Of a DNA stretch of 64,000 nt, positions 59,309 through 64,000 are shown piece by piece. The stretch comes from Streptomyces sp. XD-27. GTDB taxonomy: Bacteria; Actinomycetota; Actinomycetes; Streptomycetales; Streptomycetaceae. How positions within the stretch are numbered: position 1 is the first letter of the stretch; every line of letters starts with the position of its first letter. The DNA lies in NCBI RefSeq assembly GCF_030553055.1, contig NZ_CP130713.1:496001-560000 (forward strand), written 5' to 3'. The position numbers and the translations under genes are program-made. The notes beneath the pieces are model-generated. The model had not been told where the DNA came from. It did no database searches and saw nothing but the letters and a program-made list of their open reading frames with translations.

Positions 59309-61426
59309 TCAGCTGCGGCCTGCGAAGTCCGGTGGCTCCAGGTGTCGTTGGACGACCAGGAACGGCCTGCGCAGGGGGTCCAGTCCCGGTACCTCGGCGC
59401 GCAGCGTGCGCGGGCCGAGCCGGTCCTTGCGCAGGACGAGGACCTGCGCCTCGAAGGTGCCGTCCGGTCCGGCCCGTACCGCCGACCGTGCCGCCGTGAT
59501 CCCCGGCCGCCAGGTGAGGCGGACCCTGCTGCCGGGCGGGAAGTCCTTGCCGCGCGCCACCACCGTCTGGCCGGGTGGGCCCACCTCCGGGGTGACCGTG
59601 AGCCTCGGCTGGAGGACGCGGAGCGGGGCGCCGGCCGTGTTGTTCCGCGTCTGCGGGTCACGCGGTGTGCCGCGTACGGACACCCGCACATCGCCGTCGA
59701 CCGCCGTGCGGTAGACCGCTTGCTGCGTCACGACGAGGCGCTTGCCCGGGGCGATGCTGCACGGGTCGCTGTTCGTGCACCCCGGCAACCGGCCGACGGT
59801 GCGCCTGCTCGCGTCGGCGGTACGGGGCCACGAGGTGCTCAGCACCACGCCCTTCGCCGTCTTGGGTCCCGCGTTCGTGATCGTGAAGGTCGCGGTGGCC
59901 GTCCGGCCCGGGTACGTGCGCGCGGGCGCGACGCTCGCCAGGACGGCCAGGTCGGCCTCGTCGGGCGCCGGGGCGGGCACGACCTTGAACGTCGCCGTGT
60001 CGGTGCCCTTGTTGCCCGCGGAGTCGGTCGCGGAGCAGGTGACCGTGGTCGTACCCAGTGGGAAGAGGGAGCCCGGGGCATGGTCGCAGGTGGCGGGGAG
60101 CCGTCCGTCGACCGCGTCCACGGCCGTCGGCGTGAAGTCGATCCTCGCGCCGTCCTTGCCGGTGGCCTCGACCGTGATGTCGTCCACGACGACCTGCGGG
60201 GCGTCCACGTCGTTGACGGTGATGGTGATGCGCTGCTGGTAGGCCGGTACGGGCTCGTCAGCGCCCACGTCGTCACCCCCGTCGCCGCCCGGCACCCTGC
60301 CGTCCACCAGGAACTGGATGCCGCAGGTGAGCTCGGCCCCCGGCGGCGCGTCCTCCGCGGCCGTGATCGTCTCCGTGAACGTGGCGGTCTCGCCGCTGGT
60401 GACCGTGCGGGTCGCCGGCTCCAGGGTGACGCTCAGGGACGGGTGGCAGGCGAGGGTCCGGTAGCTCACCGTGGTGGGGAGGTTGACGAGCCCGTCGGCG
60501 ATCGTGTCGGCCACCTGGTCGGAGTTGATGCCTTCGAAGAGCGTGCCGCCGGTGGCGTTGACGACCTTCGTGGCCTGGTTCGGCTCGTGCGTCGGCTCCC
60601 CGGGCTGGCCGTTGCCGTTGTCGCCGTTGCCGTTGAGGCCGTCGCCGATGGGGGTCGCGATGTCGACGGCGAGCACCCGGGCGCCGGCATGCTGCAGCGC
60701 GTTGGTGGCCTCGGTGAGGGTGTGCCCCATGCTGGGGTCATGGCTGGAGGCGTCACCGACGAGGACCACGATCGGGCTCGCGCCGTCGCGGAAGTCGGTG
60801 CCGCCCTCCCCGTTGTTGGCGACCTGCCAGAGCGCGTTGATCCAGTCCTCGGTCGGGGTCTGGTTCCCCATGTCGTCGTCCAGCGCCTCGACGCCTCTCC
60901 GTACGGCCGCCATGTCGTCGGTGAGCCCCTGGAGCACCTGGAACGCGTTCGCCCCGTCGACCGCGTCACCGTAGGTGGCCACGGCGAACCGGGCGTCCGC
61001 CTGCTCTTGGGTCACCGCGTCCGTGATGTGGTTCAGCTGGTCCTCGATGTTCGCGATGCTGTCCCGCATGCTGCCGGTCCCGTCGACGAGCAGCACCACG
61101 TCCGGCCGCGGCGGCACCGCCGGCGTGCGGACCCGCTTGTCCACGGTGAGGGAGCCGCCGGGGTCCAGGTCGTCCTGGACGCGCGCGGGGGTGACCGCCG
61201 GTTCCGGCTCCGGCGGCCGGGTGGGGGCCGCCGTACCGGGCACGACGCTGATCACCAGGATCAGCGCGGCGGTGAGCCCGCCCACCCGGAAGGCCGCGGC
61301 GGCCCGTGTCCGGGGCCACCGGAGGCCCGTTGCTCCGGTCCACCGGAGGCCCCGGAGCCACGGGCCGCGTGGTCGAAGGCGTCGAAGGCCTCGAAGTCGC
61401 TGAACCCCCCGCACGGAACACCCCAT
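59309..61426 (-). CDS. CIS-associated membrane-anchored vWA protein with HYR-like and Ig-like repeats
   Basis: Up to 705 residues. An Arg-rich N-terminus leads into one membrane helix (about 45-63). The ectodomain has a von Willebrand A domain (about 108-300, MIDAS motif DGTGS near 115), an Ig-like segment, a HYR module (about 400-480: DVDAPQVVVDDITVEATGKDGARIDF to DSAGNKGTDTATFKV) and C-terminal CARDB-like strands. vWA and HYR domains mediate adhesion. The start is uncertain: ATG 61426 and GTG 61285 both lack a good ribosome-binding site. Its place between the cap and the regulator marks it as part of the CIS locus. Confidence 0.72.
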   Translation of the reverse strand: MGCSVRGVQRLRGLRRLRPRGPWLRGLRWTGATGLRWPRTRAAAAFRVGGLTAALILVISVVPGTAAPTRPPEPEPAVTPARVQDDLDPGGSLTVDKRVRTPAVPPRPDVVLLVDGTGSMRDSIANIEDQLNHITDAVTQEQADARFAVATYGDAVDGANAFQVLQGLTDDMAAVRRGVEALDDDMGNQTPTEDWINALWQVANNGEGGTDFRDGASPIVVLVGDASSHDPSMGHTLTEATNALQHAGARVLAVDIATPIGDGLNGNGDNGNGQPGEPTHEPNQATKVVNATGGTLFEGINSDQVADTIADGLVNLPTTVSYRTLACHPSLSVTLEPATRTVTSGETATFTETITAAEDAPPGAELTCGIQFLVDGRVPGGDGGDDVGADEPVPAYQQRITITVNDVDAPQVVVDDITVEATGKDGARIDFTPTAVDAVDGRLPATCDHAPGSLFPLGTTTVTCSATDSAGNKGTDTATFKVVPAPAPDEADLAVLASVAPARTYPGRTATATFTITNAGPKTAKGVVLSTSWPRTADASRRTVGRLPGCTNSDPCSIAPGKRLVVTQQAVYRTAVDGDVRVSVRGTPRDPQTRNNTAGAPLRVLQPRLTVTPEVGPPGQTVVARGKDFPPGSRVRLTWRPGITAARSAVRAGPDGTFEAQVLVLRKDRLGPRTLRAEVPGLDPLRRPFLVVQRHLEPPDFAGRS

Positions 61427-61591
61427 TCGAGATCGGCGCGCCGGGCCGGACCGGCGCGCTGGGCTCCAACGTCGCGCGGGCACGCGGCGCGTACAGCGGG
61501 AGGCGAGCCAACCCTTCGGGTACGGCCCCGTGCCCGAATGTGCATCCGGATCTCTTGGCGGCCGCTTCGGGGCCGCTGAGCGCTCCGGCGG

Positions 61592-62230
61592 TCAGATCAG
61601 CCCCTGCCGCAGCGCGTACGCCACCGCGTGCGAGCGGTTGCGCAGATTGAGCCGGGCCATCACCGCGTGCAGGACGTTCTTGATGGTCCGCTCGGAATAG
61701 GACAGCTTGAGGGCGATGTCGGCGGTGTCGTACCCCTCGGCGACCAGCCGCAGCACCTCGATCTCCCGCGCGGACAGCCCGGTGAGGTTCAGTCCGCGCG
61801 GGCCGAGTACCTCGCCCTGCAACTTGCCGACCTGTTCGAGCAGGCTGCCGAGCAGGTCCGCCGGAACGTGCCCTTCTCCTTTGGCCACCGCTGCGATGAC
61901 CTGTACCAGGCGCTCCGGGGTGGCCTCGGACCGCCGTACGACGCCGACGAAGCCGCACTCCGCGGCGCTCACCAGCTGCTGCTCGTCGATGTGGGTGGTG
62001 ACCAGCACTCCCCGCGCGGCGCTGGTCCGCTGGATCTGCCGCAGCAGGCGGAGCACGGTGTCGTCGACCGCGTCCACGACGACCAGGACGACCCGGGCCG
62101 TCTCGGAGCCGTCCCGGTCGATGAGGCGTACTTCGGGCCGGGTGCGCAGATGACTGGCCACTCCGGCCATCGAGATGGGGTCCTGAGCTCTCAGGTCCAC
62201 GGGAATACGGCTGGCAGTTGACTGATTCAT
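61592..62230 (-). CDS. LuxR-type response regulator-like activator of CIS locus
   Basis: A 212-residue regulator. The N-terminal receiver-like domain (about 15-130) lacks an obvious phosphoacceptor set; VLVVVDAVDD holds the nearest acidic residues. The C-terminal LuxR HTH (about 148-210) reads LTGLSAREIEVLRLVAEGYDTADIALKLSYSERTIKNVLHAVMARL. GGGGGAGGAA precedes the ATG. Such a regulator stands at this end of Streptomyces CIS clusters and may control their transcription. Divergent from the Ig-like membrane-protein gene across 205 bp. Confidence 0.85.
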   Translation of the reverse strand: MNQSTASRIPVDLRAQDPISMAGVASHLRTRPEVRLIDRDGSETARVVLVVVDAVDDTVLRLLRQIQRTSAARGVLVTTHIDEQQLVSAAECGFVGVVRRSEATPERLVQVIAAVAKGEGHVPADLLGSLLEQVGKLQGEVLGPRGLNLTGLSAREIEVLRLVAEGYDTADIALKLSYSERTIKNVLHAVMARLNLRNRSHAVAYALRQGLI

Positions 62231-62435
62231 GTCGGTTCCTCCCCCTAGAACGGCGACGCCATCATGCTCGTGTCACACCTTGCGCGCTCGCTCCTCCCCG
62301 GCCGACACGTTTTCCCGGCCCAAGCCTTTTCATACCAGGGAAACTGACGATGACTCAGAGAGAACCTCATTGTGCCCGAAAGTGTTCCTGTGCGGCCGCT
62401 CCTGCACTGTTCTGCCCGGCCGTACGGTTCGAGCC
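62231..62435. promoter_or_regulatory. Divergent promoter region of LuxR regulator and Ig-like protein genes
   Basis: A 205-bp gap, relatively A/T-rich around 62325-62390 for this genome. It must hold promoters for both flanking genes and is the natural place for a LuxR site. No palindrome stands out. Confidence 0.4.
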
Positions 62436-63803
62436 ATGAGTGTTTCGGCGAGTCTGGACGAGTCATCCGTCACCGTCGAGCCCGGTGGCGAGGCGGACCT
62501 CCCGGTGACCGTGCTCAACTCGGGCACCACGGTCGAGGAGTTCCGGTTCGAGGTGGTCGGCCCGTGCGCGGCCTGGACCACCGTGGAGCCGGAGAGTCTG
62601 TCGCTCTACCCCGGCGCGTCCGGTACCGCGACCCTGAAGCTGCGCCCGCCGCGCGACCACCGGGTCGCCCCCGGCGAGACACCGCTCGGGCTGCGGGTGG
62701 TGCCCACCAGCGACGCCGCGCGGGCGGTGGTCCCCGAACGCACCGTGGAGGTGCTGGCGTTCACCGAGGTCACCTCGGAGCTGGTGCCGCGCACCTCGCA
62801 CAGCGCCTGGCGCGGGCGGCACAAGGTGGCGGTGGACAGCAGGGGCAACACGCCGGTGACGGTCATGCTGACCGCCCAGGAGAGCGGCGGGCGGGCCCGT
62901 CTGCTCTTCGAACCGGCCGAGCTGGACATCCCACCGGGGCAGGCCAAGTTCTCCACGGTGACCGTCCGCCCCGCCAAACGCGTGTGGCGCGGCGCACCGG
63001 TCACCCACCCCTTCCAGGCGGTGGTCGCGCCGAAGCCGGTGCCGGGACAGGATCCGCACGCGCCGGTGGTCGTGGACGGTTCCTACGAGCAGCAGGCCAT
63101 CCTGCCGCGCTGGCTGCCCCGCGCGCTGATCGCGGCCTGCGTGCTGGCGGGCGTGCTGATCGGGCTCTGGTTCGCGGTGCTGCGGCCGACGGTGCGGTCG
63201 GCGGCGCGGGAGGCGATCACCCCCGAGGCGGTGGAGTCGGCCATCGACAAGGGGAAGGAGGGCGGCAGCGGCGGCCAGAAGCCGGGCGGGGGCGAAACGG
63301 GCGGGAACGGCGGCTCGGGCGGTGCCGAGGGCGGGGCGAACGGCGGCTCCGGCGGCGGGAACGGGTCCGGCAAGCCGAAGCCGTCGGACGGCTCGTCGGC
63401 CAAGCCCGGCGAACCGGGCGGGCCGGGAGCGCCGACCAGCGCCCGGAAGCAGGTCAAGGACGCGGTCGGCGGCGGCGCGACCACCGAACCGGTCATCGAG
63501 GTGCCGGAGGGCAAGACCTTCGAGCTGACCGACATCGTGGTGCAGAACCCGCAGGGCGACGCGGGCACGGTCGTCGTCTCCAGCCAGGACGGCCAGCTGC
63601 TCGATCTGGCGCTGGAGAACTTCCGCGACTCCGACTACCACTTCGTCACCCCGATCGAGGTGCCTGCGGGAGGCGAGATCACCATCTCGGTCACCTGCCG
63701 CGAAGTGGGCAAGCCGGTCAAGGCCCCGGCGCCCGCGCAGTGCGCGGAGTCGCTGTTCCTCGGCGGCACGCTGCGGGCGGACGACTCGGCGGACGACGCG
63801 TGA
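62436..63803 (+). CDS. CIS-associated membrane protein with Ig-like N-terminal domains (annotated 'hydrolytic protein' in relatives)
   Basis: A 455-residue protein. Two Ig-like beta domains (about 1-100 and 105-205: SASLDESSVTVEPGGEADLPVTVLNSGTTVEEF) precede a single membrane helix (about 230-250, LIAACVLAGVLIGLWFAVL). A Gly/Ser-rich linker (about 270-335) leads to a C-terminal beta domain (about 350-445). There is no signal peptide, so the Ig part is probably cytoplasmic and the C-terminal domain outside. Relatives are labelled hydrolytic protein, but no catalytic motif is visible. ATG at 62436 is the domain edge; no clear ribosome-binding site. Confidence 0.72.
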   Translation: MSVSASLDESSVTVEPGGEADLPVTVLNSGTTVEEFRFEVVGPCAAWTTVEPESLSLYPGASGTATLKLRPPRDHRVAPGETPLGLRVVPTSDAARAVVPERTVEVLAFTEVTSELVPRTSHSAWRGRHKVAVDSRGNTPVTVMLTAQESGGRARLLFEPAELDIPPGQAKFSTVTVRPAKRVWRGAPVTHPFQAVVAPKPVPGQDPHAPVVVDGSYEQQAILPRWLPRALIAACVLAGVLIGLWFAVLRPTVRSAAREAITPEAVESAIDKGKEGGSGGQKPGGGETGGNGGSGGAEGGANGGSGGGNGSGKPKPSDGSSAKPGEPGGPGAPTSARKQVKDAVGGGATTEPVIEVPEGKTFELTDIVVQNPQGDAGTVVVSSQDGQLLDLALENFRDSDYHFVTPIEVPAGGEITISVTCREVGKPVKAPAPAQCAESLFLGGTLRADDSADDA

Positions 63804-63808
63804 GCGAG

Positions 63809-63833
63809 CGACCGGGGCCCTGGGCCCCGGTCG
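63809..63833. terminator. Hairpin terminator between convergent CIS genes
   Basis: A perfect 12-bp stem (CGACCGGGGCCC with its complement) around a single T. It lies 5 bp after the Ig-like gene stop and 7 bp before the stop of the gene entering from the right. Confidence 0.75.
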
Positions 63834-63839
63834 GTCCCG

Positions 63840-64000
63840 TCACTCCGGCGGCGCTTCCTCGTCCTCCTCGGCGCCTGCCGGCGCCCGCTGGACGAACGAG
63901 CCCTGGACATCCGCCGGTTGCTCGTCCTCGCCTTCGTCCGCGGCCCGCTGTACGGCGGCGGGGGCGGCGGCGGGGGCCGGTTCGGCGGGCCGCCCCATCA
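63840..64000 (-). CDS. C-terminal end of a CIS-type protein with VQR motifs (start outside window)
   Basis: The last 52 residues of a gene entering from the right: MGRPAEPAPAAAPAAVQRAADEGEDEQ, then VQGSFVQRAPAGAEEDEE and a stop. The Ala/Pro-rich composition and two VQR-A motifs match the long protein at 45-47 kb and the leaders of eCIS toxins, so it probably belongs to the CIS locus. It may be the end of a DUF4157-type protein or another scaffold; the visible part cannot decide. Confidence 0.55.
   Translation of the reverse strand, partial: MGRPAEPAPAAAPAAVQRAADEGEDEQPADVQGSFVQRAPAGAEEDEEAPPE

Overview
The window looks like chromosomal DNA of a Streptomyces or close relative. Codons are very GC-rich with strong third-position G/C, GTG starts are frequent, TTA codons are almost absent, several SpoIIE-type phosphatases and Scr1/DUF397 regulators are present, and there is a fibre-less Streptomyces-type contractile injection system (CIS). 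No rRNA, tRNA, CRISPR array or insertion sequence was seen.

Layout. 1-1.3 kb: two small membrane or exported proteins. 1.5-3.6 kb: a PAS-GAF-PP2C-HATPase regulator. 3.7-8.3 kb: a sugar ABC importer (lipoprotein plus two permeases, no ATPase), divergent from a GH4 glycosidase. 8.6-13.5 kb: a membrane PP2C phosphatase, a SRPBCC protein, a WYL regulator divergent from an FAD oxidoreductase, and a small exported protein. 13.6-16.8 kb: a stop/start-overlapped minus-strand operon (52-aa protein, two DUF7848-like proteins, a PIMT-like methyltransferase) divergent from an Scr1-type regulator and DUF397 protein. 17.2-19.9 kb: an acyl-CoA dehydrogenase, a TetR regulator and a DUF35 zinc-ribbon protein whose promoters share a 13-bp palindromic operator.

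20.9-32.0 kb is an iron-box-controlled metallophore locus. A nickel/peptide/opine-type ABC importer (Tat lipoprotein, two permeases, fused ATPases) is divergent from a five-gene operon: HxE-type 2-oxoglutarate amino-acid hydroxylase, SbnB-like dehydrogenase, PLP decarboxylase, SbnA-like synthase and MATE exporter. No NRPS or NIS synthetase is present. I infer an aminopolycarboxylate (ethylenediamine-type) metallophore, probably carrying a hydroxylated amino acid. 32-37 kb holds a carboxylesterase, a large PAS-GAF-PP2C phosphatase and a secreted endonuclease.

37.2-64 kb is an extracellular-type CIS locus. Sheath, tube, chaperone, DUF6760, a long Pro/Ala-rich protein, a second tube protein, LysM adaptor, VgrG-like spike, PAAR tip, gp25, baseplate J, tail protein I and a membrane discoidin protein run leftwards. 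AAA+ ATPase, DUF4255 cap, vWA membrane protein and LuxR regulator lie to the right. Divergent from the sheath is a 1,079-residue polymorphic toxin with an overlapping SUKH (SMI1/KNR4) immunity gene. DUF5997, a LysR-like binding protein and an AbiEi-like/DUF559-like gene sit between toxin and ATPase.

Six genes (decarboxylase, SbnA, MATE, toxin, LysR-like, AAA+) each need one missing base restored to give a full-length product. All six lesions are -1 and sit in or next to short C/G-rich runs, so I read them as probable consensus errors and annotate the reconstructed genes.
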